From NCBI RefSeq assembly GCF_014839805.1, contig NC_051131.1, positions 12,078,913 to 12,142,912 on the forward strand: a DNA stretch of 64,000 nucleotides, written 5' to 3'. Shown piece after piece: positions 36,024-48,692 of the stretch. Position numbers and translations under genes: made by a program. Below the pieces are notes generated by a model, which saw nothing but the letters and a program-made list of their open reading frames with translations, made no database searches and was not told where the DNA came from. Each line of letters starts with the position of its first letter. Position 1 is the first letter of the stretch. This stretch comes from Manduca sexta. Its lineage: Eukaryota > Arthropoda > Insecta > Lepidoptera > Sphingidae.

Positions 36024-36211
36024 AACCAGTGTAACTACTTGACATAATAAGACCTAACATCTTATGTCTCAGGATGGAGAGCGCAGTGGAATACCAAACA
36101 ATACTTTGTAATTCATGGTGTTGGATGGTGTTTCTACTGTTTATGAGCGGTCGTATCGCTTACTACTAGACGAACGGCAAGCTGGTCTCGTCATTCAAAG
36201 CAAAAAAAAAA
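36024..36211 (+). mobile_element. LINE 3' end, family D, poly(A)-tailed
   Basis: It starts 'aaccagtgtaactacttgac' and contains 'ctcaggatggagagcgcagt', 'gtgttggatggtgtttctac' and 'gagcggtcgtatcgcttact'. It ends 'ggtctcgtcattcaaagc' with ten A. The same order of blocks occurs in reverse at 49263-49536. This 3' end is common in lepidopteran genomes as far as I recall; the LINE clade (R1- or Jockey-like) is not certain. It is 5'-truncated and non-coding. Confidence 0.75.
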
Positions 36212-37439
36212 TACAAAGAATCTGATGATTTCTTAATGCTGTTTAATTATAAGTCTTTTATACGTGAGACATTATTGCCATATCAACAACGTACTTTCTC
36301 GCTATTTGCCTATACAGACCGGCTAAAAAACAAACAAAGCACAACCGAAGCCCGCACATCGTCGCTTATGTAAAGCGATGCATTATGTAAAGTGCACGTA
36401 CAAACGTAACGTACACATGAATGGGGCGCGACGAGCGTGCGATAACGCGACAATATATCGCGCAAACATAGCTGTTGGTTCGCGGGTTGGCTCTAATCGT
36501 GCGTGTTAGCGCTTCGAGAACTAGGTTCGACGATCTGTTTGTTCATCGGTTTACTGGTTTTGCTCTGTTCAAGAAATAAAAACTTTACCACGAGTCTACG
36601 AGGGTGAATTTGCTGTTAGAAGTATTTTAATCTGACGCGGTCTATCTTTGTGCCAAGTTGCATCGAAGCTCAATATTTATAAGTTACTGTAAATTGGACA
36701 TGCTTGGATGTAAAAATGCCTAAACGTATAATTTACAACAGCATTAATTAAAGAAATACTATAATTATAATTACGATTCACGATGTTATAAAAGCTCTCA
36801 CAACATAACAATCTCATGCTTTACGTGTTTACAGATCATTACAAATATCCTCATGAATACCGATACATACCTCGTAAACTTGAAGCGTATTTTCCATATC
36901 ACATATAAAAATAAATTCTTAAAAACAACCCAACCAACCCGTCCAAGCGGCGATCCGAACGGGAGTCGTAAAAGGCGCACATTAAGCCGGCCGAAAGGCA
37001 TTAACCGACCTTCTAGGAAGTTGTATGCATTTAACACACATTCCACGGTCAAGGGACAGCTCGTTTAGTCACACTTCACTATAATGTTATGATTAGGCTT
37101 ACCGTTATGCAACCGGCACCCAACCGTCTTGGTCGGCCGACTTACCTCCGCGACTACCATTCCACCACATTACGACTACGCTCTATGACTGCGATATATA
37201 CAAGATAATTAAATACACATTTCCATGCCTTTGGAAGGCGACATGCATCGTCATTGACAGTTTAGAATGTCGCCCGAAACTAGATTATTGAATAATCGCC
37301 GTAAACCAAGTTTGATCCGAATGAGCGGATTCAAAACGCAAACTCGATAAATAACGTTTACGGTTTTTGTTATTTATTACCATTAGTAATTTGAAACGGT
37401 ATGTGAACCTAAATTTCGCTTTGGCTTCGCATAATTACG
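36212..37439. other. Non-coding DNA with a small ATG frame
   Basis: The plus-strand frame 36853-37068 (71 codons, ATG start) would encode a basic protein with the stretch PSGDPNGSRKRRTLSRPKG. The local sequence is GC-richer (36935-37055), which also keeps the other strand open, so chance is likely. No repeat recognised. Confidence 0.4.
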
Positions 37440-39126
37440 TACCCACGGTGTTTCGCGTTAGTGTGTCAAAAATCGTGGAGGTGAGGTGAGGTCGTGTTTG
37501 TTTTGGCGTGCTCGTGCCCGCCGACCGATACTAGATACAAAAATAAAAAAGGAAACGTTTTTTACACGCGCGCAGATATTTTTCCCCGCCGCTGTGACGA
37601 CATTTAATTGAAATTCTATTTTAATGTAGGCATCACTCACTCCGTTTATGGCGGACCGTCTTCCCTTTTGGGAGACATCTTCGCCGCATCGCATTCCAAA
37701 TGTGAACTGCCAATTACGCGGGGAACACTGAAACTTTTTTCCTCGGACCCCACCGTTATTCGCGACTTCGACAATCGTTAAGAACCTGTCCGCCCCGCCG
37801 TATACGGCGCGTCATGTTCCGATTTTCTAGCCTCATCGGATTTCCACGTTTTTTCCATTCGGCCCTACGCTCGTATGACATATTGGTGTCAATGCAACAA
37901 TAAAATTTAACGTGCATTTATTCATAAGACAGACGCGACGTTCGGAGTTTGTTGACGCCGCGCGATGCCGCAGGTAACGTCAATTTTACCGATAATCGAC
38001 CCATTAACCAATATTTTGGGAACATTAAATCTTCAGCCGGAGCAAATGAGACGCCGCGAGGCGGTTTCGCGTCGTCACACCGTTTAATCGGAAATTGCGA
38101 ACGGCACTTCGACACGAGAGCCGATCGGTCCGGCGGATCGGAATCGCGACCAAGGCTGTTCACGGATTAACGATAGCGCGGCACCAATCCGAATCCAACG
38201 CAGGATCAGAAAGCGAAACCGCCGATGTCAGCGCGTAATTAGTTCGATTTGTCAAACACGATACCGGGCGGTATGGATTCTCGCTTCACTTTTTTGGCGA
38301 CACGGCATGAATAATTTAGTCAACATCATTTTGGCGGGCTCGGTAGCGGCCCGCGCCAACCGCCGCCCCATTGACACCGATAAACATCCTTGTGCGCGAC
38401 GCCGCGTCCTCGGCGCATTGTTACCGCTCTTCTGTTAGCTCAATATTGGTTTTCAGAACAAACACGCCGTTAGATTAATGATGAACTGACAACGTGAAAT
38501 AATGAATTATCTCTGTGAGTAATTGCGTTTACAAAACACGAGCCAAGGTTAGGAAAACGGAGGGTCTACGTACACAGATGTAACGATAACTATACGGTAA
38601 CTAATAATAAACACGTAACAATGAGTTGCCGCTTCTGATGTGAGCGGGCCCGGCGAGCGTCAGAGCAGCGGCCGCCACTCGTAAAACTAATTTAGATGGA
38701 GTTGCTATTACCGCCGATTTCAAAATATATCGCCCACATGTGGTCCTAGCACGAATTCGGCAAATGTATATCAACATTATTAACGGGCTGTCGGCGGCAC
38801 GTGTGGAGTTATTTGCAAACATTTTGTCGCCGGCCATGCTTTCACCGGACGGGGCGGCGCGGTGCCGCGTCGCGGACGGCCGCCGGGTCTCGGTCGAAGA
38901 CGCGCGTGATACCATTCCACAAATACGAATGTGGATCAAACCTTGGCATCCGTGTCCTGGCCGAAGGCCAACGCGGACCGATTGAATGAGTGACGACTAG
39001 CAAAACAAAAAAATAAAGGAGTCGGACAACGATCGAGTATATTTGTGGGAGGTCGAATATTGAAGTACCTGAGTCAGAAACGAGCCCCGCACTTGAGCGT
39101 CTCATTGAACTAGAGGAAATGCGCAT
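37440..39126. other. GC- and CpG-rich island region
   Basis: Long runs of CpG-containing sequence contrast with the AT-rich surroundings, notably 37440-37830, 37920-38420 and 38630-38990. Frames are open on both strands at once (38601-38939 minus, 38740-38985 plus, 38842-39126 minus), as expected from GC content and not from coding. No repeat family is recognised. It may be a regulatory island or untranslated exon of a neighbouring gene. No splice or promoter signal decides this. Confidence 0.4.
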
Positions 39127-41388
39127 TCACGATATTGAGCACTCGGCGAATATTTCGGTCCGTACGATATGCACGTACGCTTTGGTTTCACTCATATCTC
39201 GCGTTTCACACTTAATGCTTAAAGAAACAGTAATTCGTCACAGTACATTATTTATTTTCAATGTTTTCTTATCGGTTGAGTTTTTACGTTGCACTTGTTT
39301 TTGCTGCACTTTTAAAAATATGTTTACATATTTAAATAATTTACACTTCAGGATAATAAAAACGTTTATATAATTAAAGAATTACAATAACCATAAATTA
39401 GAGGCAAAATATTTTAGCAATATGTATTCGGTCACGGCCATGACGTTGGCATTTAATTTACACAGAATCGTCAGATAATTGCAGGCAATAATTAGGCATA
39501 AAAAGGTTAAATGCGATGTTTTAGGGTTGCCAAAAAAAAAGTCCTTGGAGCTTTAAAAACGTCTCAACCGAAGTCATTGAAAAAGTTTACACCGGGTACT
39601 TAACTCCAGAATGTAGACTTTCCATTACGATCGGAAATGAAGAACTTAGGGTTGTCGCAAAGAATCAAAAGTGTTAGGATTGGCACAAAGTAAATTCGAG
39701 ACTCTAGGGACAGAAATTGACGCGATGTTAGCAAGCGAATGCGCGTTAATACAGACAACTGTCAGCTAAGGAGGTCCATTGAAGAGTGTGTCAAACGTGA
39801 GCTGGGACCCAATGGAGTGTTGTGCCAGTCACGTCCGCGGCGTGCTGTCTGTTCCGCTCTTATCACACGACGATCGCCCATCCACTGTTCATTCGCCAAT
39901 CACGAACAAAAATGATGATATTGGAACTAAAATAAAGACGACAGCTTCATTTTCAAACAGTATAATTCAAGAGACGACTCTAAATACAGGAGACAGCTTT
40001 ATTTGCGAACAATATAATCTAAGTGACGACTTAATTTTAAACGATGTATCTTTCGCTAGATATATAGACGTATAATGTAATATATTTTGTTTAAGAAATA
40101 ATGTTAAAACTTCCGCTGTTGAAACAAACTAAAACAAGAGGAAACTGAAACGCACATCGTCCAAATAGTATGCGGACAAGTGATTTTAACGATTGCAATG
40201 TCAATAGATAAAGCAATATACCATAATTGTGCCCTTGAAAAATGTTTGATAAAACGCTCAGAGATAACGAAACAGGCAAAACGCCGACATTAACAGATAA
40301 AACGTATAATGCGCGATCGCGGAAAATTTTCACAAATCGTCAAAATCAAAATAAATTGCAAGATTAGATATTTGGGTATTTGTTAGAAATAATATTATAA
40401 CTACTGAATAGATTGCATGATATTTGGCACATAGATTGAGCAAAACTAGATTAACTTATATTGTTTAGGATACTTACTTTACCGTAAAAGTTCATACTAG
40501 GACTCTTATACTGGGAAAGACTTCCAATCAGGTGGAACCGCGAAATAAACCTCGTTACAAAGTATACCAAGGAATCACACTTGTGATTGATATGTTTACA
40601 CTAGAGATATACACAAATCAATCTTTTGGAATCGATGTTCATAACACAGTTTTGGAATCGTAACGTTAAGATGCGGACAGTCGCGGCATTGTTTGTTTAG
40701 TGCGAAGAAGCTTTTGAATAGGACCATTGTCTTCGAGACAAACAGACAACCCAAGGACGTAACATTTGTTAATGATTAACTAAATAGAGACAACAAATTT
40801 TGCATTGCTAAAGTGATGGAAGTCCCTAAAATATATACTTACGAGAAGGTAAAAAATAGTGTTGCATGTGCGATTGCAATTTCTAGAAAGAAACAATATG
40901 CACGTTCGGAAAACAAGAATTAATCGTAACGAACGGAATTCGATATAATCGTATAATCATAAACATTAATGGCACGTATTATTAAATTACAACACGCGGT
41001 ACATTCCGATAAGCCGCATTTGTGTCAGATAAAAACAAATATATTTTTTAGTAGACCGCAAACCGAAAATATATTCGCATATATCGCGGTATTTCCATAT
41101 TTCGCTCACCTTAGGACCGGAGACGCTGGCGTTCATCCAATTTGTGATGTCGACGCCTTGGCTGTCGCCGAATTTCGTGTTCGTACACTTCAAAACATGA
41201 GTTCCATATGAGAAACTCTAAAGAATAAACCGTCGATAGGCAACAACAATAAAAACAAAAACACAAACTAAGCACGTCTCGTGTACACAATAATCAGAAC
41301 GTCGAGTTTCGTAACACCATACGATTGAACCAATAATGGTCTTTCACATCACGACAAATATTTGCTTATGTCACAGGTGCACTGTCGA
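39127..41388. other. Non-coding DNA
   Basis: AT-rich, without recognised repeats. The plus-strand frame 39779-40075 (98 codons) begins at TTG, and no family is recognised; it starts in a GC-richer patch and runs into AT-rich DNA. Confidence 0.45.
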
Positions 41389-41725
41389 GTGTCGTATGTA
41401 TGCCGGGACGCGTGAGTGTCGGCACTCACTGTGGCGCGAGGCGACACGTGCGCTTTCGACGGTAAACCGCGAACAACAGCGGACGGCGAGCAGACGCGAG
41501 TGATGCGAGGACGCCCCTCTACTGCGACCGCTGCACGCACGGGGCACGGCGCGACTGACGCACGGCCCGGCTCCGGCCGCCACCGTCGCCGCATCATCTC
41601 AACCCCTCGGTCCCCATCCCGCGAACAGCTTCCGAGCCTATGTTTTTACCCCCGAGGCGAAAAAAACGCAACCGCGCATCGAGTCGCGCATCGGACCACT
41701 GCACGCCTCCACGCTGGATTCTGAC
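41389..41725. promoter_or_regulatory. CpG-rich island, possible promoter or first exon
   Basis: This is the most GC-rich part of the window. It contains many CpG, a hairpin 'gtgagtg-tcgg-cactcac' (41412-41429), and overlapping open frames on both strands (41349-41597 minus, 41371-41583 minus, 41416-41724 plus). That pattern reflects composition and not three genes. Such islands often mark promoters or untranslated first exons near developmental genes. No TATA box or start site is proved. Confidence 0.3.
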
Positions 41726-42219
41726 CGCTTTTTGCATCATCCAAGTAATTATTCACGCCTTTTACGGCACCCTGAATTAACGTACATGCGTAAACAGAAA
41801 CTATCCAAGAGGTTCTCGTGAGAATGTCGATAGCGGCCGGAGATTACTTTGAAATATCTTACGTGAAAAAGAAGAACGCTAATGCGATTGAATTAGATTA
41901 TCTGTCGAGCTATAATCGCTTGTCGGGGTAACTCTCATGTTAAAATGTTTGTTCTGGGTTTGATTCCAGGATAGGGCAAAAAATTTGCATGAGTATTTTT
42001 AAAACGACTTGCCACCGGCTAGACTTGACTTGCCTTGACATCAAGCTAACGGCTAGTCGTAAAAGATAATTCAAATCCTTCCTGCAACACGAAAATCCTG
42101 TTTTGCCAATTCAGAGGAACAAGATCAGGGAGTTGATATTCTAGGACATCAACGAAATCTTAGGTGTATATTATATTTATTTCAAATTTCTGTCGGAACA
42201 GAATAAGTTCGTGTACAAG
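41726..42219. other. Non-coding DNA with a B-box-like site
   Basis: At 41951-41970 'gttctgggtttgattccagg' resembles a B box of a tRNA-derived SINE, followed by 'atagggcaaa'. No A box is clear upstream. Otherwise unrecognised. Confidence 0.35.
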
Positions 42220-42480
42220 GGTGACATTAGTGAGAGACGTGCGGTGTCAAGTGTCGGCGGCCGGCGCGTTTAACGCCCAAACAGTATGATGTATTCACAA
42301 GCGTAAGTGTGTCACATCCTGAAGGCAAGTTAATGGGTAGATAATGACGGGCACCGACAGTGGTGGTGCCGCTAGGCGCTGGGCGAGGCGCGAGTCGCGA
42401 CCATCACGTAGACGCAACGGTACCGCGGTGCACGGCGGGCCTTATTTAAATAATCGCAGCCAGCGCGTGCGCCAAGCCGG
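42220..42480. other. CpG-rich island with a donor-like site
   Basis: A second compact GC-rich patch with words such as 'cggcggccggcgcg' and 'gaggcgcgagtcgcg'. A strong donor-like 'aagcGTAAGTG' lies at about 42299-42309. Together with the island at 41.4-41.7 kb it could belong to an untranslated exon, but this is inference. Confidence 0.3.
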
Positions 42481-45400
42481 GACAATTGGTGGTTTTGAGA
42501 GATAACGATGTCTAACTTTAATTATTATGTATCGCGGCGGTGCAAACGCACCTCCTTTTGCTGATTACAATGTGATTTACGACCGTGTACACTGTACAGC
42601 TGTTCGAATTCGCCATGCACTGGTATTTGTTAATTGACTCAACAGACCGCGGTAACGGTGCGCTCTTACTACGTGAATTTATGGGAAGCGTATACTACAA
42701 AGCAAATCTAAGAGATGAAATCGTTTAATCGATATCACGACGCACTAAATAGTTTAGCAATACTCTACAATTTATCGATATAATTTCCTTTGCAGCTTTT
42801 ATGATTGCGATAATTAATGGTATGTGAAAGATAAGAATGCAATGGTTGACTGGAAACGATTGAAATTAGCGATAGCCATTGGAGATGGAAGAAAGCTGAT
42901 ACAATTAAATAGGAATCTAGAAGACCCGGTCACTTGATTGTGGCTATTAATCATGTGTTACACGATCGAATGTCGATGGCGTCGCATCGTTCAGTCGAGC
43001 CATCTTCAGAACGAGCAACTCTACATAGCCGGCTATCGATGTTGATGAGCCACGAGGGGAATCCGATCGTAAGAATTCCATCTCGTTACAGTTTCCTGCC
43101 GCCACAACTGATATTACAACTACACACAATTTAAACGTTCCACACGTAACACGTCAAGAATTTAACAGTTCCAAGTTTAATTGCTTTATTATCTCTATGC
43201 GCTAAGAACACGACTCGTGAGTTTCGATAAAGATGTATTATATTGTGGGGGAAAATTAGAAGATTCCTCACTGCCGTGTGATATTTCCGCTGAGTGTAAA
43301 TTGGTTTAGAAAGGCGATATGTTTGGAAAGGTAATCGACGACCGTAAGAAGAACAATAAACTGCTTGTATAAAGGGGATTTACGTGGATTTTTGTAACCA
43401 ATTGTCCGCTCGAACGAGATATTTCCCTTTAAAGACTTTCTCTTTTCCATTGTAGTATCTGAGGTGTCGGGGTCCGGGCGATTTATCGGCGGGCACGTAT
43501 CGTACACGACGACACGGCGCGGGAATCGAACCGGCACCGAGTGAACAATGGCGCAAACAAGTTCCGAGCCGCCCTTACCGACTGTCTCGTTAAAATAATG
43601 CAAGTACAATTTAAATGTCCGACTTAACTCGGCCACGTCACTTTGTTTCGAAATAACCTATAGTTTTTGATTGTGCTGTATTTTCCTTGTAATTTCTCGA
43701 GATTCGATGCAAACTACTTATTTTTTACTGACAGACAAAGTGTCATCATCGATCTCATGGCTGCAAATCTTTTATTACATCGTGATAGCTAGTATATATT
43801 TTTAGATAAGGTAAACTTAGGTATAAATTAATTATTTTGAAAATGAATTGTAAGTATATTTTATTTAAGGCATCTTATAGATTGTAGTTACAAACTTTTG
43901 ATAATGCTTTAACGTCGACGCTGACGACACCTATGGTACTGTGCCTAAACGTGGGTAGCTGAGCATTTGCAAGAAAAGCACTTGATTCTTCCATAAAAAA
44001 CAAGTGTTTTTTGAATAGTCAAATTTATTAGCAGTCCGTCCACCAGCCCCTACCCACTACTTCTTCGGGAATACAGATGTAAATTGACACGATGTTGCCA
44101 ATGAATCCATCAACATTAAAATAATCGAGTAAACAATAAACATATCGCTGGCTTACTACAACAAGGTTCTATGTCATATTTTTAGAACAAATTGAATTAT
44201 ATATATCACACAATTTTATGTATATTTTTAATCAATTTTTGCTAATCTAATAATCCCGAAAGATGAATAAATTAGGAACCATAAATTATAACTTTTCCAA
44301 TTTTTATTACTATGAAAAATTGAAATCTAAGTTTTCCAAGTCAAGTAAAAATCAACACAGGACTTTGTAATATATTATAGCCAGCGATATTTAAAAAACA
44401 CAATATCAAATATCAATATTATTCAAAGAAACACGCGCGGTCACACACTGTATTCACACGCACGGACGAGAACTAATGACTGTTATATAGCAAATTAATA
44501 CCGGCCAGCGGCACGGCTATCTGATAGATACAAAACACGCCGGTAACATTCTGAAATTCTAAGGAAACAGCATATCACGTACAGAGTTGTGATAATGCAA
44601 CCAATTAATACAGAACGGCGCGCGCAACCACACCGTGATATAGGGATGGCAAACCTTCGATAATGGGATAACTTTTTTTTATAAAACGAAATAATCCGTA
44701 AAAGTAAAACTAAAAATAAATAGTCATGACAAAAACACGAAAGATTGGCAACAAACAATCACCTTTTCTTTATATTCCAAATGGATCATTTTTTTAAATC
44801 GAGTTGGCATTTTAAATTAAGGACTAAACTACCATTTCGTATATAACTTAGGCACGTGTATTTTACGTTTTAAAATTCCAGTTTAAATTTATGCAGCCAT
44901 TTTCGTATACATTTTTTGTCCTTTCACACAAATTCACCATCCCTACTGCAGTGGCTAGGATCTGGTAATTACGTCGCATTAAATCCAAAGCCGCAATCTC
45001 GGCACTCGCAATTAAAGCTAATCTAATCTTTTGAATTTAGAATATCTTTTATGTTATTGTATCTTTGTAAAAGGTTAATTAAGCCTGCGTTCCTTTTATT
45101 CCCGTTTAAATATTTTCTATAATCCGCAATCGTTTCGCCATAATAGCAGCTGTTTCCTGCGATCGAGCATGTGCGCATATATTGCGTCATGACTGTTACG
45201 CTTAGCTTTAATGTTTTTTATTTCCAGATAATTTGAATAGGTAGTATACGCATTGATTGCTAAAAAAAGTTTATCAATTTTGTTTCGTTGCGATAAGTGC
45301 GAAGGACATAAGCATAATAGATAAAAAAAAAACTATAACCAATAAGAATATCTATCATAAAGAATATGAGTAAGGCTCGAAGGACCAAAATTCAGAACGA

Positions 45401-46543
45401 ATTCGAGTGCAACTAATTAGAATTCTTCCATGTTTGAATTTAGATCGCAGCACTACCACGGCCAGCTTAATTAGAATGCAACACGAAAATAACAACATCA
45501 AGGAAAGCGCAACCCTACTCGGACAGGTAGCCGGCCGACTGGACACATTTCTAACCAACTAATTAATATTTGCGTACGGTGGCTCGTTAGGTGGGAACCG
45601 AGCCGCGGCGGAAGACATCTGTGACCTTATAAAATGTGACATAACGTGTGCCAGCACGCCATAATTTACAATTAAACACGCGGCCCGTGTTGTGACCGCG
45701 CCGCGCCGCTTTTGTGGACCATTCATTATTTATAATCGAAGTAATCGATTTATATAAAATTGTCAATCGATTTGTTTATTTACCCACGGTGTGCGTTGTT
45801 TTGAAAGATATTCATAAAATATTTATTCATAAAAGTAAAATTTTCAAACTTATCGCCATACCAGACTAGATGGCGCTGCTTGGTATGCAAAACTTTTAGC
45901 AATATGTAAAAGTTGGGAGCCTCAAATGAAAGCAGCGCTACGAAAGTTAAAAGTATGTATATAGTTATTATGAAATTTAATTGACCTAGAACAATTAAAT
46001 TACATTAATCGTTAAAAAATCATGATTCTAGGCCATAATATGCAGAAACACGATGGCGTGAGACTTGTATAAAAAAACTTTTCAACCTTGAACCAAGCAA
46101 TATGACATAATTGACTGTTCATTTAAATGTAGTTCCAGATTAAATTGCTACTCTATATAAATATACCATAAAATGCATAATATCTTGTAAACCTTCACAA
46201 ATTCAAGACTACTATTCATTGCTTATGTCAGGTCCGGAATTAGAAGTGACTGGTTTAAAATGATTATGGTCCGAGGTCTTTGATAAAAGGCGTCTTTACT
46301 AGAACCTGATCAAAAGTTAGCAAGGAATACAGATCAATCGATAAATGATTTAGCCTTCTATAGGATTTAAAGGCTAAGAAATCGAAATCGTCTGCGTTGT
46401 AAATATAAGGTTCGAAGTTCAATAAACTTTGCAATTGTGGGAATACAAATTTAAATTTATGATGACTATATGAAATTAAATTTTAACATATTATGATCAA
46501 GAAGTATAATTTTACAATAGAAGTACGACAGCCATTGATCCTT
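42481..46543. other. Long non-coding stretch
   Basis: No gene recognised. The minus-strand frame 43268-43636 (122 codons) covers a GC-rich patch (43455-43570) and has no known domain. A moderately GC-rich patch also lies at 45580-45715. The rest is AT-rich. Confidence 0.45.
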
Positions 46544-46854
46544 ATAATAATAATATCAGCTGTATATTATATGACACACTGCTGGGCACGGACCTCTTCT
46601 GCTACTTAGAGAGTTTAGGCTTTTGTCAACTAAATGGGGCAGATTGGCGGACTACACATACCCTCAAAATTCTTATAGAGAATATGTCAGGTATACAAGT
46701 TTATTTACAATGTTTTCTTTCACCGTTAAAACAAACAATAATCAATACAGAATACACAAAACGTTGGAAAGGTAAAAGGTGCGTGCCCTTTGGTTTTGTA
46801 CCTGCGGTCATTTGTCTCAGCAGTCCGTTCCATTCCCAAATAGCCTATAGCCGA
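46544..46854 (-). mobile_element. SINE family 1, old full-length copy
   Basis: All parts of the family are present in order on the minus strand: tail complement 'ataataataatatcagc', 'actgctgggcacggacctct', 'tttctttcaccgttaaaa', B-box complement 'ggttttgtacctgcgg' and head 'tagcctatagccg'. Many substitutions separate it from the 27.4-kb copy, and no target duplication is left. The 98-codon frame that starts inside it (46684-46980) is a by-product of this repeat. Confidence 0.85.
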
Positions 46855-47364
46855 TTTATTCGTTCCTTAACATCTAATATAACTGAGGATTTTTTAAATA
46901 ATCAGTTCGATGTCGACCAGCAATCAGTACTTTTTACGAGAGATTTTAATAAAGTTTACAATCAAGGAATTTTTAGATAAGTCCACGTCAAGTTTTTTAT
47001 TAAATTATTCACTCGAGATTGTGTTCCTATAGAAGTCAGATTTAGAAATTATTCAATAATATGATTGTAAGCATTGTATTTCTTTTAATACATATATTTT
47101 TTGTTTTTTTTTTTCCGTTTATATTTGAGGCGATGGCATCACGAATATTGTCATTCCTTTATCGAATGATTGAATATTGTCGAAATTCATTGATAAGATA
47201 CGCTGTGAAAATAGTCATAAAATTTCGTAGTAGACAAATGAATGTTACAAAATTTTGCATTAAAGGTATGGATTAGTTCACGGCAAAAATATATACAATT
47301 TGATTACTTTGGAATGCCGGATAAGCGATAACTTAATAATAATCTACACATATTATATAACAAA
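46855..47364. other. AT-rich non-coding DNA
   Basis: No repeat or gene recognised; small AT-rich frames only. Confidence 0.45.
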
Positions 47365-47556
47365 CGCCCCTTTTCTGTCTATCTGTATATTATCGATATT
47401 TTCAAAATCTACCGAACGGATTTTTATGAAATTTGGTATGGAGATAGTTATGGAGAACAGAACGGATTTTTATGGAGATACCTCGGGAAAAAATATAGAG
47501 CGGGACTTTTATCCCGGAAAACTCCTTCAGGTGAGCGAAGCCGGGAGCAAAAGTTA
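47365..47556 (-). mobile_element. RTE-like LINE 3' fragment
   Basis: Read on the minus strand it shows 'ttttgctcccggcttcgctc', 'ctgaaggagttttccgggat', 'aaaagtcccgctctat' and 'ccataccaaatttcataaaa', the same block order as at 17791-17980. A short internal repeat of 'gaacggatttttatg.a' words is visible (47415-47475). Non-coding remnant. Confidence 0.7.
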
Positions 47557-47563
47557 ATACATA

Positions 47564-47859
47564 AGAATATTAACACACACACACACCATCACGCATTTTA
47601 TCCCTGTAGGGGTATGCAGAGGTGCAACCAGGGCACCCACTTTTCGCCAAGTGTGTTCCGTCCCATGATGTGATAGGGGGCGAGCCTATCGCCATATCGG
47701 GCACAAATCCAGACTCCGGGCTGATACTGAGCAGAAAAACTCAAATATCACTTTGCCCGACCCGGGATTCGAACCCAGGACCTCAGAGCGCTGCCGTACC
47801 GCGCATGCAGTACAACTACGCCACCGAGGCAGTCAGAATATAACAGGCAGAATATTAAC
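47564..47859 (-). mobile_element. SINE family 2, full-length copy with target duplication
   Basis: The element body is about 47575-47848. On the minus strand it starts with a tRNA-like head 'tgcctcggtggcgtagttgt' and a B box 'ctgggttcgaatcccgggtc'. Next come 'agtttttctgctcagtatca', 'cctatcacatcatgggacgg' and 'gcgaaaagtgggtgccctgg', and it ends in a (TG)n tail. The 11-bp direct repeat 'agaatattaac' flanks it (47564-47574 and 47849-47859). Frames through the tRNA head (47622-47843, 47753-47965) give the familiar spurious peptide DPGFEPRT. It sits right beside an RTE fragment. Confidence 0.9.
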
Positions 47860-48095
47860 CCTGTATTTTAAAATATTCACAATAGATAATATTATAACAC
47901 TGAAACGTGTTAACGAAATGGAACCGCTCGAAATATCGCTAACTTACTATTACAAGCTCCTATGATAATTTTCACTTCTGTGGGAAAAGTGAGATTCAAC
48001 ATTTTCATGTTAGTAAAAATTACATAAAGAACAATTTGTAGTTCCCCCTTTTTTAGTGACAAAGACATAGAATAATGTTATAAATATAATCCAAT

Positions 48096-48692
48096 TTGAG
48101 CAACAAATATAACATAGAACCTTGTAATAGTGAACAAGCGACGTGTTACATCAATTTGAGTATTGTCTCGGATCACCAATTAAACGGTCCGCGCGTCGCG
48201 TCGTGTCGGTATCTGTTGGACGGTGCTGAGACCGTGCGTCACGAACGAACACGGCTCACGCCTCGCACCAATCTCAACTTAGCTGTTTTATATGTCTTAG
48301 CTTTGTTGGTGGTAGGATATACTATATCCGCCCAGATAGCGACCACCGTACACGAGGTGCTAAAACCCGCCACAGTGGCCCACGTCTGTCGCGTTCCGGG
48401 GTCAGCTTGTGTATATTCGGTTCCATCAGGCCGGCATAATTGTGTCGACTGTCGAGGGGTAATTAAATCTCGTCAGCCAACATTCTATTGGACCCCATTC
48501 TACTTATCATCAGAATCACATTGCAGTGCAAGTATAAAAACAATATTGAAGACTTGGATTTACAGTCAACTACATTGCAGCACTCTTGAAACCATAGGTG
48601 TCCATCATACCAAAGTTTCATATTATCCATTATTGAAGAATAAAATTTGCAGTCTTTATTTGCATGATACTTTCGCTTTTGACTGCACGTGA
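48096..48692 (+). other. 198-codon open frame without ATG, unknown
   Basis: This is the longest open frame in the window, from TTG 48096 to 48692. The frame opens just after a TAA at 48087-48089 and has no in-frame ATG at all, so it cannot be a normal intact CDS. It could only be part of a spliced gene or chance. The translation has one possible membrane segment (LNLAVLYVLALLVVGYTI) and a cysteine-rich middle. The first half lies in a GC-rich patch (48185-48480), which lowers stop frequency, but the AT-rich last 70 codons are open too. No good splice acceptor is seen near its start. No family recognised. Confidence 0.2.

Noticed and set aside
38601..39126. Overlapping open frames on both strands
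   Set aside because: GC-rich sequence lowers stop frequency on all frames at once; no start context, splice sites or recognisable domain.
41349..41724. Three overlapping arginine- and alanine-rich open frames
   Set aside because: Same explanation: a CpG island, with frames open on both strands and no domain.
46684..46980. 98-codon open frame
   Set aside because: More than half of it lies inside an old SINE-1 copy in antisense orientation; no independent evidence of coding.
47622..47965. Open frames with a DPGFEPRT peptide
   Set aside because: This peptide is the translation of the tRNA-like head of SINE family 2, a well-known false gene prediction.
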